Shown piece by piece: positions 1 through 8,801 of a DNA stretch of 42,397 nt. How positions within the stretch are numbered: the stretch's first letter is position 1; each line of letters begins with the position of its first letter. The notes below the pieces were generated by a model. That model saw only the letters and a list, made by a program, of their open reading frames with translations. It did no database searches and was not told the DNA's origin. The DNA comes from JADJWR01 sp964509545 (GTDB lineage Bacteria > Pseudomonadota > Gammaproteobacteria > Burkholderiales > Burkholderiaceae_F), in assembly GCA_964509545.1 (NCBI GenBank), contig CAZDXQ010000032.1, forward strand, positions 1 to 42,397, read 5' to 3'. The position numbers and the translations under genes were made by a program.

Positions 1-1
1 C

Positions 2-1090
2 TCATGCGCGAACGAACCGGAAGACACCGTCGGCGCCGGATCGCCGGTCGAGGCGGCCGTCGTGCCACAGCGCGTGCAGGTGCGCCAGCGACTCGCCCAG
101 CGCGAAGGTGGTCTGGTGCAGGTCGAGCTCGCGCCTGAACAGCACCGGCACGATGTCGGCCGCCGTCGCCGGCTGCGCGCAGGCGGCCAGCACCTCGTCG
201 AGCCGCGCCTGATGGTGAGCATGCTGCTGGGCAACGCGCCGGTGCAGGCCGAGAAACGGCTTGCCGTGCGACGGCAGCACCAGCGTGTCCTCCGGCAACT
301 GCAGGTAGCGATCGAGCGAATGCAGGTACTGCGGCAGCGGGTTGCCCTCCGGCTCGACGTCGAAGACGCTGACGTTGGTCGAGATGCGCGGCAGCACCAT
401 GTCGCCGGAAACCAGCAGTTTGTCGGCGGCCGCGTACAGCGACACATGCTCGGGCGCGTGGCCATGGCCGACGATCACCTCGAAGACGCGCTTGGCGCCG
501 TGCGGGCCGATGGCGATCGACTGGCCATGCTGGATGCGCCGGTACGACGCCGGAACCGACGGCACCAGCGTCGGGTAGTAGCCGCCGCCGCGGGCGCGCA
601 CCTTGGCCAGCGAGTCCGGATCCGACAGCCCGTGGCGGGCGAAGTGCGCGGCCGCGCGTTCGCCAGCCTCCTCGCCAAGGGCGCCGCGCGACTGCGACAT
701 CAGCCGCCCGACCGTCCACTCGGTGGCGCTCATCCACAGCGGCGCGTTCCAGCGGCGGCGCTCGCCGCCGGCGGCCAGCCAATGCGCCAGTCCGAGATGA
801 TCCGGATGGAAGTGCGTGGCGATCAGGCGCAGCAGCGGCCGGCCGTCGAAGACCGTGTCGAAGACCCGCTCCCAACCCGCCTTGGTGTCGTCGGAGGTGA
901 TGCCGCAGTCGATGATGGTCCAGCCGCGCACCCCGTCGAGTTCGTCATCGAGCAGCCACAGGTTGATATGGTCGAGCGCAAACGGCAGCCGCATGCGCAC
1001 CCAGTACAGGCCGTCGCGCAGCGGTGTGGCCGTGCCCGGCGGCGGGAAGTCGGCCCAGGGATAGGCAAGTTCGTGTTCCTGCGGATTCAT
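2..1090 (-). CDS. MBL-fold metallohydrolase
   Basis: A 362-residue metallo-beta-lactamase-fold hydrolase. The metal-binding signature THFHPDHLG lies at about residues 92-100 (H93, H95, D97, H98). Further likely metal ligands follow in VIVGHGHAPEH, in LLVSGDMVL, and in LPSHGKPF near the C-terminus. The length, and a helical C-terminal part after the last histidine, fit the LACTB2/glyoxalase II-like branch, which hydrolyses thioesters, phosphodiesters or other esters; the substrate cannot be read from sequence. There is no signal peptide, so it is probably cytoplasmic. It is complete: the stop lies at bases 2-4, just inside the window edge. It follows the cyclase-like gene on the same strand with a 52-bp gap, so the two may be co-transcribed. 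Confidence 0.85.
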   Translation of the reverse strand: MNPQEHELAYPWADFPPPGTATPLRDGLYWVRMRLPFALDHINLWLLDDELDGVRGWTIIDCGITSDDTKAGWERVFDTVFDGRPLLRLIATHFHPDHLGLAHWLAAGGERRRWNAPLWMSATEWTVGRLMSQSRGALGEEAGERAAAHFARHGLSDPDSLAKVRARGGGYYPTLVPSVPASYRRIQHGQSIAIGPHGAKRVFEVIVGHGHAPEHVSLYAAADKLLVSGDMVLPRISTNVSVFDVEPEGNPLPQYLHSLDRYLQLPEDTLVLPSHGKPFLGLHRRVAQQHAHHQARLDEVLAACAQPATAADIVPVLFRRELDLHQTTFALGESLAHLHALWHDGRLDRRSGADGVFRFVRA

Positions 1091-1142
1091 GCGTCGCCTG
1101 TCGTCGCGCCCGGGCGCTTCCCGACCGATACGGCCCTTGTCC

Positions 1143-1637
1143 TCATTTCGATCCGCCGTCGTCCGCGGCCGCGCGACGCCGCGGTTCGACTTCGTAGGCG
1201 GCCGCGATGCGGCCGTTCTGCAGCCGCACGTGCATTGGCCGCAGTCGAGCGTACGGCTCGACCTGCGCCACCTGCAGCAGCGAGCCGAGCTGGGAAGACA
1301 CCAGAACCTGTCCCGCCTGCGCCGCCCGCGCCAGATCGCAGGCCTGCGTGATGCCGCGTTCGCCCATGCGCGGCTGGCCGCTGCCGGCGGCGGCCTCCTT
1401 GACTCCGGAGGCGAAGCCGAAACGCAGCAGCGGCGGCTTGCTGACCGCGGCGACCCGGCAGCCGAAGAGAATCAGCGCCGCATCGGTGGCGTCGAACCTG
1501 ACGAACACCATCTCGCGCTCGTCGTGCGACAGCACTGCGGCCTTGTGGCGGCGCATCCACACGATGCACTCTTCGATCTCCGCCGCGGCGGGCTGCACCG
1601 CGACCACACAACCGACGATATGGAATGAGGCGTTCAT
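1143..1637 (-). CDS. Hypothetical protein resembling a degenerate class III cyclase domain
   Basis: A 164-residue protein starting MNASFHIVGCVVAVQ. I do not recognise a characterised homologue. The stretch GITQACDLARAAQAGQVLVS followed by a short helix resembles the C-terminal half of adenylate/guanylate cyclase homology domains, where an xNxAARL...A.PGQILVS pattern is usual. The metal-binding aspartates and nucleotide-binding residues of active cyclases are not evident. A regulatory or sensory remnant of that fold is therefore an inference. The start at 1637 is chosen because upstream in-frame sequence runs into low-quality coding and the divergent gene's upstream region. It lies 52 bp before the MBL-fold gene on the same strand. 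Confidence 0.6.
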   Translation of the reverse strand: MNASFHIVGCVVAVQPAAAEIEECIVWMRRHKAAVLSHDEREMVFVRFDATDAALILFGCRVAAVSKPPLLRFGFASGVKEAAAGSGQPRMGERGITQACDLARAAQAGQVLVSSQLGSLLQVAQVEPYARLRPMHVRLQNGRIAAAYEVEPRRRAAADDGGSK

Positions 1638-1769
1638 CGTGGCGAATGTTCCTTCGCTCTGCCGCGCCGCCTTCGGCAGCGGTCCCCTCCAGCGCGGCGA
1701 AGGGTGCATTATCGTCGGTCCTGCGCCCAGGAGCCTGCCGACCGTGGCAACATCCCTTGCCGAACCCCG

Positions 1770-2225
1770 ATGCTGAAGAGCATTCGCGACTTTTTCGAAC
1801 AGAACATCGGACGGACGACCGCGGCGGAGGAACCGCAACGGCTGCAGCTGGCCACGGCGGCGCTGCTGGTCGAGGTGGTCCGCGGCGACGGCGACATCGC
1901 CCCGGCCGAGCGCGCCGCGCTGCTTGCCGCCATCGACGCCAAGTTCGGGCTGGCGCCGGCCGAAGCCGCGGCGCTGGTCGACCTGGCCGAGCAGGAAAGC
2001 CGGCTGGCCAACGACTACTACCAGTTCACCTCGCTGATCAACCGCAGCTTCTCGCAAGCGCAGAAGCTGCGGCTGATCGAGATGATGTGGCAGGTGGCCT
2101 ACGCCGATTCCACCCTCAGCGCCAACGAGCAGCACGTGCTGCGCAAGGTCGCCGAACTGCTGCACGTGCCGCACGGCGACTACATCGCGGCCAAGATGCG
2201 GGCCCGCGATGCGCCCCCCGGCTGA
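1770..2225 (+). CDS. TerB-family (tellurite resistance-like) protein
   Basis: A 151-residue all-helical protein. It contains the TerB/DjlA-N pattern: LATAALLVEVVRGDGDIAP followed by AER..L, and later MMWQVAYADSTLSANEQHVL. Each half carries the acidic D.DI/D.TLS...E motif seen in the repeated metal-binding loops of this fold. The family is linked to stress and tellurite-type phenotypes, but stand-alone copies like this one have no defined reaction. The ATG at 1770 is preferred over one at 1704, because the extra 22 residues look like non-coding sequence. The gene is divergent from the cyclase-like gene and converges on recQ. Confidence 0.8.
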   Translation: MLKSIRDFFEQNIGRTTAAEEPQRLQLATAALLVEVVRGDGDIAPAERAALLAAIDAKFGLAPAEAAALVDLAEQESRLANDYYQFTSLINRSFSQAQKLRLIEMMWQVAYADSTLSANEQHVLRKVAELLHVPHGDYIAAKMRARDAPPG

Positions 2226-2268
2226 CCGTCGAACGCGACGCGGCCGCTGACGCCGCGCCGGTCCCGCA

Positions 2269-4083
2269 TCAGCTGTCGCCGCCGACCAGATCGAGCAGCG
2301 CTGCGCCGTAGTTGTCCAGCTTGCGTTCGCCCAGCCCGGGAATCGCGCGCAGCGCCTCGATTCGGGCCGGCCGCGCCTGGGCGATCGCGCGCAGCGTGCT
2401 GTCGTGGAACACGACGTAAGCCGGGACGCCGTGCGCCTTCGCGACCTGCGCTCGCCATGCGCGCAGCCGGTCGAACAGCGCCGCGCCCGCCGCATCCAGC
2501 GTTGAATCGACGACCGCCCGTGCCTTCTTCTCGCGGCCGCGGGCGGAAGCGACCTGCCGGCGCAGTTCGATCCGGCGCTCGCCACGAAGCACGGTGCGGC
2601 TGGCCTCGGTTAGCCGCAGCACGTTGAAGCGCTCGTAATCGACGTCGACCAGATGCTGCGCCACCAGCTGGCGCAGCAGCAGCCGCCACTCGGCCTCGGC
2701 GACCTCGGCGCCGATACCGAACGTGCTGAGGCGGTCATGGCCGAACTTCTGCACCTTTTCCGTGTGCTTGCCGCGCAGCACGTCGATGATGTGGGTGGCG
2801 GCGAAGCCGAAGCCGCCCGCCTGCTGGCAGCGGTAGATGCACGACAGCAGCTTCTTCGCGTCCTCGCTGGCGTCGCGCACCTGCGGCGGCGCCAGGCAGT
2901 TGTCGCAGTTGCCGCAGGGCCGGCTTTCCTCGCCGAAGTAGGCGAGCAGCCGCACGCGCCGGCAGTCGGCCGCCTCGGCCAGCCCGAGCATGGCGTCGAG
3001 CTTGGCGGTGGACAGCCGCTTGTAGGTCTCGTCGGCCTCGGACTGCTCGATCAGCCGCCGCTGCTGCACCACGTCGGCCAGACCGTAGGTCATCCAGGCG
3101 TCGGCAGGCTCGCCGTCGCGGCCGGCACGGCCGGTTTCCTGGAAGTAGCCCTCGATGCTCTTCGGCATGTCCAGATGGGCGACGAAGCGAACGTTCGGCT
3201 TGTCGATGCCCATGCCGAAGGCGATCGTGGCCACGATCACCTGCCCGTCCTCGGCCTTGAAGCGGCGCTGATTCTCCGCCCGCGCCGGAGCGGTCATGCC
3301 GGCGTGGTAAGGGGCAGCGGCAATGCCGTGACCGGCGAGGAAGGCGGCGACTTCCTCGACCGTATTGCGAGCAAGGCAGTAGACGATGCCCGAGTCGCCC
3401 GGGTGCTCGTCGCTGATGAAACGCAGCAGTTGTTCGCGCGGCTCGCGCTTTTCGACGATTCGGTAGCGGATGTTCGGCCGGTCGAAGCTGGCGACGAACA
3501 AACGCGCATCGACGAGCAGCCTGTCGACGATCTCGCGCCGCGTCGGCACGTCGGCGGTGGCGGTCAGCGCGATCCTCGGCACCTGCGGCCAGCGGTTGCG
3601 CAGCAGCGAAAGCTGGCCGTACTCGGGACGGAAATCGTGGCCCCACTGCGACACGCAGTGCGCCTCGTCGATGGCGAACAGCGCGATCGTGCACTCGTCG
3701 AGCAGCCGCTGGCAGCGCTCGGTCAGCAGCCGCTCCGGGGCGATGTACACGAGGTCGAGTTCGCCGCGACGCATCGCCCCTTCCACCGCTGCCGCCTCGC
3801 GCGCCGCCAGCGTCGAATTGAGGAACGCCGCGCGCACCCCGAGCTCGCGCAGTGCCGCGACCTGGTCGGCCATCAGCGCGATCAACGGCGAGATCACGAT
3901 GCCGATGCCGTCGCGGGCGAGCGCCGGGATCTGGTAGCAGACCGACTTGCCGCCGCCGGTGGGCATCAGCACCAGCGCATCGCTGCCGGCGACCACGTGC
4001 TCGATCACTTCGCGCTGGAAGCCGCGGAAGCTCGCGTAGCCGAAGACATCGCGCAGGATCGACTGCGCATCGCGCCCTTTCAT
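2269..4083 (-). CDS. recQ: ATP-dependent DNA helicase RecQ
   Basis: A 604-residue RecQ, close to the usual length of about 610. It unwinds DNA 3'-5' in recombination and replication-fork repair. The order is complete: helicase motif I (TGGGKS, K46), the DEAH box at 139-142 followed by CVSQWGHDFRPEY, motif VI ETGRAGRDG, the RQC zinc-binding segment with its cysteines in RPCGNCDNCL, and a C-terminal HRDC domain ending IPGLGERKLDNYG. The start at 4083 (MKGRDAQ) matches where family members begin. An upstream in-frame ATG at 4194 would add 37 low-complexity residues. It is monocistronic and divergent from the membrane protein at 4247. Confidence 0.95.
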   Translation of the reverse strand: MKGRDAQSILRDVFGYASFRGFQREVIEHVVAGSDALVLMPTGGGKSVCYQIPALARDGIGIVISPLIALMADQVAALRELGVRAAFLNSTLAAREAAAVEGAMRRGELDLVYIAPERLLTERCQRLLDECTIALFAIDEAHCVSQWGHDFRPEYGQLSLLRNRWPQVPRIALTATADVPTRREIVDRLLVDARLFVASFDRPNIRYRIVEKREPREQLLRFISDEHPGDSGIVYCLARNTVEEVAAFLAGHGIAAAPYHAGMTAPARAENQRRFKAEDGQVIVATIAFGMGIDKPNVRFVAHLDMPKSIEGYFQETGRAGRDGEPADAWMTYGLADVVQQRRLIEQSEADETYKRLSTAKLDAMLGLAEAADCRRVRLLAYFGEESRPCGNCDNCLAPPQVRDASEDAKKLLSCIYRCQQAGGFGFAATHIIDVLRGKHTEKVQKFGHDRLSTFGIGAEVAEAEWRLLLRQLVAQHLVDVDYERFNVLRLTEASRTVLRGERRIELRRQVASARGREKKARAVVDSTLDAAGAALFDRLRAWRAQVAKAHGVPAYVVFHDSTLRAIAQARPARIEALRAIPGLGERKLDNYGAALLDLVGGDS

Positions 4084-4246
4084 GGGCGGCGAGGTTAGCA
4101 ACTGCGCGCCAGCCGATGGCACCGCCCCTCCCGCGCCACTGCCGGATGACCGCCCACCTGCGACGGACTGCAGATCCGCGGGTCCGAAGCGCACGCCGCC
4201 GGGCGGCGCGCGACGCTACGATCGGCAGCAATAAAGGAGCCCTGCC

Positions 4247-4714
4247 ATGCCCGCCGAGGCCATCGCACCGCAAGTCGAACCATCGAGCACCGAGTACAGC
4301 GCCATCTGGGTCGCCTACGCGCTGCAGGCCACCGGCGCCCTCGGCTTCGTCTTCGGCCCGCTGATCGGACTGGTCATCAACTACGTCCGCCGCGACGCCG
4401 CCGACGCCGGTTTCATCGCCTCGCACCACCGCTGGCTGATCCGCACCTTCTGGTGGACTGCGTTGGGCTACCTCGCCTGCCTGGTTGTGATCGTCGCCGG
4501 CGCCTGGCCGATCGTCGGCGAACTGGTCCGCGAGGCGATCCGCGCCGGCGGCCAACTGCGCGAGTTCAGCTTCAGCATCGCCTGGGAATCGATCTTCGCC
4601 ACGGTCGGCGCGGCGATGCTCGGCGGACTCGGCATGCTCGCCGTCTGGGTCTGGAACATCTACCGGATCCTGCGCGGCGGCTTCCTTCTCGCCGACCGCC
4701 AGCCCACGCCGTAG
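4247..4714 (+). CDS. Small inner-membrane protein (DUF4870-like)
   Basis: A 155-residue membrane protein with three hydrophobic segments, at about residues 20-45, 72-95 and 117-137. SHHRWLIRTFWW lies between the first two. This spacing and the SHHRW-type loop resemble the Tic20/DUF4870 family of small bacterial membrane proteins, for which no function is established. The start is supported by an AAAGGAG ribosome-binding site at 4233-4239. It is the first plus-strand gene after recQ and is followed 76 bp later by the thioesterase. Confidence 0.7.
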   Translation: MPAEAIAPQVEPSSTEYSAIWVAYALQATGALGFVFGPLIGLVINYVRRDAADAGFIASHHRWLIRTFWWTALGYLACLVVIVAGAWPIVGELVREAIRAGGQLREFSFSIAWESIFATVGAAMLGGLGMLAVWVWNIYRILRGGFLLADRQPTP

Positions 4715-4790
4715 TCCCGTCGGGCCAGCAGGCCGGCCGGCACGCGGGCTACGATTGGGCCCTGTCGCGAACGCCCGGAAGCATCCGCCG

Positions 4791-5246
4791 ATGAACTTCA
4801 AGGCCCAGGATCCGAACTTCGAACAGCGCGTACGCGATTCGTTCGCGCGCCAGGCCGCGATGGCGCTGATCGGCGCGACGATGACGCAGGTGGCACCCGG
4901 TCGCTGCACGATCGAATTGCCGGTGCGCGACGACCTCACGCAGCAGCACAAGTTCGTGCACGGCGGCGTGGTCGGCATGATCGCCGACTCGGCCGGCGGC
5001 TATGCCGCCTTCACGCTGATGCCGGCCGATGCCGGCGTGCTGACGGTCGAGTTCAAGATCAACATGCTGGCGCCGGCGAAGGGCGAACGGCTGATCGCCC
5101 GCGGCGAGGTACTCAAGCCCGGCCGTACGCTGGCGATCGTTCGCGCCGATGTCTGGGCGCTGGAGGCCGGCCGGGAAACGCTGATCGCCGCGATACAGCA
5201 GACGCTGATGGTGATGCACGGCATGGAGGCCGAGCCGCGCGTCTGA
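4791..5246 (+). CDS. PaaI-family hotdog thioesterase
   Basis: A 151-residue single hotdog-fold protein of the PaaI thioesterase family, which hydrolyses acyl-CoA thioesters. The family signature QQHKFVHGGVVGMIADSAGG at about residues 46-65 holds the HGG turn and the acidic residue that activates water. LTVEFKINMLAPAKGE follows as the second typical block. The ATG at 4791 is chosen over an upstream TTG because the family begins near here. It lies 51 bp upstream of isovaleryl-CoA dehydrogenase on the same strand. A role in CoA recycling or proofreading for that step is plausible, but inferred from position only. Confidence 0.85.
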   Translation: MNFKAQDPNFEQRVRDSFARQAAMALIGATMTQVAPGRCTIELPVRDDLTQQHKFVHGGVVGMIADSAGGYAAFTLMPADAGVLTVEFKINMLAPAKGERLIARGEVLKPGRTLAIVRADVWALEAGRETLIAAIQQTLMVMHGMEAEPRV

Positions 5247-5285
5247 CCGAGCGGCGTGCCAGCGCCGGACCCCGCAGGAATTCGC

Positions 5286-5293
5286 AAGGAGGA
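5286..5293 (+). promoter_or_regulatory. Strong ribosome-binding site for liuA
   Basis: AAGGAGGA, a perfect anti-Shine-Dalgarno match, lies five bases before the ATG at 5298. It fixes the liuA start against upstream in-frame alternatives such as the one at 5256. Confidence 0.8.
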
Positions 5294-5297
5294 TCTC

Positions 5298-6479
5298 ATG
5301 CAGCAGCTTCCCGGACTGGACTTCGGACTCGGCGAGGACATCGAGGCGCTGCGCGACGCGGTGCGCGAGTTCGCGCAGGCCGAGATCGCGCCGCGCGCGG
5401 CCGAGATCGACCGCTCGGACCAGTTTCCGATGGACCTTTGGCGGAAGATGGGCTCGCTCGGCGTGCTCGGCATCACCGTGGCCGAGGAGTACGGCGGCAG
5501 CGACATGGGGTATCTGGCGCACATGATCGCCATGGAGGAGGTGAGCCGCGCCTCGGCCTCGGTCGGGCTGTCGTACGGCGCGCACTCGAACCTGTGCGTC
5601 AACCAGATCCACCGCAACGGCACCGAGGCGCAGAAGAATAAGTACCTGCCGAAGCTCGTTTCCGGCGAGCACGTCGGCGCGCTGGCGATGAGCGAAGCCG
5701 GCGCCGGCTCGGACGTGATCGGCATGAAGCTGCGCGCGGAAGACAGGGGCGGCTACTTCGTGCTGAACGGCACCAAGATGTGGATCACCAACGGCCCGGA
5801 CGCCGACACGCTGGTGGTCTACGCCAAGACCGAGCCGGAGATGGGGGCGCGCGGCGTCACCGCCTTCCTGATCGAAAAGGGGATGAAGGGCTTCTCGATC
5901 GCACAGAAGCTCGACAAGCTCGGCATGCGCGGCTCGCACACCGGCGAACTGGTGTTCGACAACGTCGAAGTGCCGGCCGAGAACGTGCTGGGGGCGGTGA
6001 ACGGCGGCGCCAGGGTGCTGATGAGCGGGCTCGACTACGAGCGCGCCGTGCTCGCTGCGGGGCCGATCGGCATCATGCAGGCGGTGATGGACAACGTGAT
6101 CCCGTACACGCACGACCGCAAGCAGTTCGGCCAGTCGATCGGCGAGTTCCAGCTGATCCAGGGCAAGGTCGCCGACATGTACACGGTGCTACAGGCGGCG
6201 CGCAGCTTCTGCTACACGGTCGGAAAGAACCTGGACCGGCTGGGACGCGAACACGTACGCCGCGTCCGCAAGGACTGCGCCAGCGTGATCCTGTGGTGCG
6301 CCGAGAAAGCGACCTGGATGGCCGGCGAGGGCATCCAGATCTTCGGCGGCAACGGCTACATCAACGAGTACCCCCTCGGCCGCCTGTGGCGCGACGCCAA
6401 GCTGTATGAAATTGGCGCGGGCACCTCCGAAATCCGACGCATGCTCATTGGGCGCGAACTCTTTTCGGAGACGATGTAG
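5298..6479 (+). CDS. liuA: Isovaleryl-CoA dehydrogenase
   Basis: A 393-residue FAD-dependent acyl-CoA dehydrogenase that oxidises isovaleryl-CoA to 3-methylcrotonyl-CoA in leucine breakdown, passing electrons to ETF. The subfamily call rests on the catalytic base. Most family members use a Glu in a YEGT motif near the C-terminus; here that position is A374 in YEIGAGTSEIRR. A glutamate sits instead in helix G (SGLDYERAVLAAGP, E248), the arrangement known for isovaleryl-CoA dehydrogenases. AMSEAGAGSDV and MWITNGPDAD are the usual FAD/substrate blocks. Its stop overlaps the start of the next thioesterase by one base. It is the first liu gene in this window; no MerR-type LiuR regulator is seen. 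Confidence 0.93.
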   Translation: MQQLPGLDFGLGEDIEALRDAVREFAQAEIAPRAAEIDRSDQFPMDLWRKMGSLGVLGITVAEEYGGSDMGYLAHMIAMEEVSRASASVGLSYGAHSNLCVNQIHRNGTEAQKNKYLPKLVSGEHVGALAMSEAGAGSDVIGMKLRAEDRGGYFVLNGTKMWITNGPDADTLVVYAKTEPEMGARGVTAFLIEKGMKGFSIAQKLDKLGMRGSHTGELVFDNVEVPAENVLGAVNGGARVLMSGLDYERAVLAAGPIGIMQAVMDNVIPYTHDRKQFGQSIGEFQLIQGKVADMYTVLQAARSFCYTVGKNLDRLGREHVRRVRKDCASVILWCAEKATWMAGEGIQIFGGNGYINEYPLGRLWRDAKLYEIGAGTSEIRRMLIGRELFSETM

Positions 6480-7009
6480 TGGCGGAGCATCCGTGGCAGG
6501 CCGACATGCAGCGGCTGCGCGCGCGCACGCGCGAGCCCGGGCTGGCCAATCCGGGGCATGCGGCGATGCTCGGCGGGCTGGCGCTGCTGCAGGCGATGGT
6601 CGATGGCCGGGTGCCCGATCCACCGATCACCCGCACGCTCGATTTCTACCTGCTCGAAGTCGAACGCGGCCGCGCGGTCTTCCAGGGCGAGCCGGCGTTC
6701 GCGCACTACAACCCGATCGGCACCGTGCACGGCGGCTGGCACGCCACGCTGCTCGACTCGGCGATGGCCTGCGCCGTGCACACGCTGGTGGAGCCGGGCT
6801 TCGGCTACACGACGCTGGAATTCAAGATCCACTGCGTGCGGCCGCTGACCGACCGCACCGGGCCGGTGCGCGCGATCGGCCTGATCGTCGCCGCCGGCCG
6901 CCGTGCCGCCACGGCCGAAGGGCGGCTGGTCGACGCCGAAGGCCGCGTGTACTCGCACGGCACCACCACCTGCCTGTTCATCGAAGCGGCAGCCGAACGC
7001 GGCGCCTGA
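6479..7009 (+). CDS. PaaI-family hotdog thioesterase
   Basis: A 176-residue hotdog-fold protein with the PaaI pattern FAHYNPIGTVHGGWHATLLD followed by SAMACAVHT, and then YTTLEFKIHCVRPL. It probably hydrolyses a short or branched acyl-CoA. The GTG start overlaps the last base of the liuA stop codon and is preceded by CGGAG at 6466-6470, so it is translationally coupled to isovaleryl-CoA dehydrogenase. The first 40 residues, before the fold, are longer than in the minimal PaaI proteins. An internal ATG ten codons in is a weaker alternative start. Confidence 0.85.
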   Translation: MAEHPWQADMQRLRARTREPGLANPGHAAMLGGLALLQAMVDGRVPDPPITRTLDFYLLEVERGRAVFQGEPAFAHYNPIGTVHGGWHATLLDSAMACAVHTLVEPGFGYTTLEFKIHCVRPLTDRTGPVRAIGLIVAAGRRAATAEGRLVDAEGRVYSHGTTTCLFIEAAAERGA

Positions 7010-7012
7010 CCG

Positions 7013-8005
7013 ATGGCCGCAGCCGCGCTCGACCCCCCGGCGCACGGTCCCCGCGCCGCTGCCTTCTGGCGCGAGTACTGCCGCGCAGCGGGGCTGCCCG
7101 CGGCGACGCCGTACCAGGCGTGGCACTTCGGCGATTCGGCGCCGCTCGCGCACGAACTGGTCGAGCTCGTGCTATACGGCCCGAAGCGGGCCACCGCGGC
7201 GCTGGCAGCAGCCGTCGAGCGTTGCCCAAACGCGGCGCCAATCGCCGATGGCTACAGCGTGGTGACCGAGTTCGACGGCCGCCCGCGAGCAGTGCTGCGC
7301 ACGGTCGCGGTGGAGCAGCGCGCATTGCGCGACGTCGATGCACGGTTCGCCTGGGACGAAGGCGAAGGCGACCGCACGCTGGCCGACTGGATGGAGGGTC
7401 ATCGCCGCTACTTCGCGCGCGAATGCGCCGCACTCGGCATTGCTCTTGCCGACGACGCGCCGGTGCTGCTTGAGCGCTTCGAACTGCTGTACCCGTTCGA
7501 CGCCGCGATGAAGCCGGTCGACTGCGGCCCGCGCATCGTGCCCGGCTGGCTGCCCGGAGCGGCCGAAGCCGGCATCTCGCTGCTGGTGGCGTTTCATGCC
7601 CGAGAATTCGGCTTCGGCGGCGGCTTCGAGGCGGAACTGGCCGGCGGGTGGCAGTCTTTCCTGGCCCGCTTCGATCCGGCGCGCGACGGCCTGTGGCTGC
7701 TGGTCGATGCCGGCCGCATCCACGGCTCGATCGCGATCGACGGACAGCACGACGAGGGCGCCGAGCTGCGCTGGTTCATCGTCGACGACGCGCTGCGTGG
7801 CCGCGGTCTAGGCCGGCGCATGCTCGAAACGGCGATGGGCTTTTGCCGCCGCCACGGCCACCGCCGGGTCCGATTGACCACCCTGGCCGGGCTCGACACC
7901 GCCCGGGCGCTGTATGAAAGGCTCGGCTTCCGACTCGTCGCCGAGGCCGACGGCCGGTCCTGGGGCCGGACCGTGTGCGAACAGCGTTTCGAGTGGAAAT
8001 CATGA
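7013..8005 (+). CDS. ASCH-domain / GNAT acetyltransferase fusion
   Basis: A 330-residue two-domain protein. Residues ~15-160 form an ASCH domain: YQAWHFGDS, LYGPKRATAAL, YSVVTEFDGRPRAVLRT and DEGEGDRTLADW are its landmarks. ASCH domains belong to the PUA-like fold, and some members deaminate or hydrolyse modified nucleosides such as N4-acetylcytidine. Residues ~175-330 form a GNAT acetyltransferase with the acetyl-CoA loop LRGRGLGRRML and the late ALYERLGFRLV block. Both domains normally occur as separate proteins. The ATG lies three bases after the previous stop, in the same operon. The substrate is unknown; a nucleoside or nucleic-acid modification theme is only an inference. Confidence 0.8.
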   Translation: MAAAALDPPAHGPRAAAFWREYCRAAGLPAATPYQAWHFGDSAPLAHELVELVLYGPKRATAALAAAVERCPNAAPIADGYSVVTEFDGRPRAVLRTVAVEQRALRDVDARFAWDEGEGDRTLADWMEGHRRYFARECAALGIALADDAPVLLERFELLYPFDAAMKPVDCGPRIVPGWLPGAAEAGISLLVAFHAREFGFGGGFEAELAGGWQSFLARFDPARDGLWLLVDAGRIHGSIAIDGQHDEGAELRWFIVDDALRGRGLGRRMLETAMGFCRRHGHRRVRLTTLAGLDTARALYERLGFRLVAEADGRSWGRTVCEQRFEWKS

Positions 8006-8147
8006 GCCCGCTGAGCACCGCACGGCCTCGGCGTAGGCAGTCGACCCTGCCGGCCGCCTTTGCAGGCGTCGGTTATTCCGCAGCGCATGTCGCCGTGCCC
8101 GGCCGGCGCGCCCGTGGCAGCACAGCCAGCAGGCCGAAAGGGGCACG

Positions 8148-8801
8148 ATGAGCATCTTCGGCCTCGCCATCGACCGTCTATGGCTGTTCGCGCTGGCCGT
8201 GCTGCTGCTGGCGCTGACGCCCGGTCCGGTCTGGCTCTACCTGCTTTCGCGCACGCTGACGCAGGGCCGTCGCGCCGGCTACTTCTCGCTGCTCGGCGTG
8301 GCCGCCGGCGTGATCGTGCACGTACTGCTGGCGGCGCTGGGCATCAGCGTGGTGCTGCTGGCCGTGCCGTTCGCCTTCGACGCGATCAAGCTCGCTGGCG
8401 CCGCCTATCTGCTCTGGCTGGCCATCAACACGCTGCGCGGCGGCGGCATGTCGTTCAATCCGCAGCCGCTCGCCGTCGTCGCCGACCGCGTGCTGTTCCG
8501 CCAGGCGATGATCGCCGCGCTGCTCAATCCCAAGGTGGCCGTGTTCTACCTGTCGCTTTTCCCGCAGTTCATCGAGCCGTCCGCCGGCCCGGTGTTCGCG
8601 CAGAGCCTGCTGCTCGGCGTGGTCCACCTGGTCGTCGCCAGTGCGATCGACGCTCTGCTGGTCACCATCGCCGGCGTGCTCGCCGCCTGGTTCGCCACCC
8701 GGCCGCTGTGGCTCAGAATGCAGCGCTGGTTGCTCGGCACCGCCTTCGGCGCGCTGGCCGTGTGGCTGGCAGCCTCGCCGCGACATACCTCCACCTCCTG
8801 A
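8148..8801 (+). CDS. LysE/RhtB-family amino-acid exporter
   Basis: A 217-residue inner-membrane exporter of the LysE superfamily with about six hydrophobic segments. The N-terminal LLALTPGPVWLYLLSRTL carries the TPGP-type signature, and LKVAVFYLSLFPQF-like sequence (NPKVAVFYLSLFPQF) marks the conserved mid-protein block. Family members export amino acids or related metabolites by proton antiport; specificity cannot be read. A ribosome-binding site AAAGGGG lies at 8137-8143. The stop codon TGA at 8799-8801 is the first triplet of a repeat copy (TGAAATGAA...) that recurs at 8957, so the 3' end appears to be repeat-derived. Confidence 0.85.
   Translation: MSIFGLAIDRLWLFALAVLLLALTPGPVWLYLLSRTLTQGRRAGYFSLLGVAAGVIVHVLLAALGISVVLLAVPFAFDAIKLAGAAYLLWLAINTLRGGGMSFNPQPLAVVADRVLFRQAMIAALLNPKVAVFYLSLFPQFIEPSAGPVFAQSLLLGVVHLVVASAIDALLVTIAGVLAAWFATRPLWLRMQRWLLGTAFGALAVWLAASPRHTSTS

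Noticed and set aside
2735..4978. A 747-residue minus-strand frame across recQ and the membrane gene
   Set aside because: Arg/Ala-rich translation in the wrong frame of recQ; it also crosses genes on the other strand.
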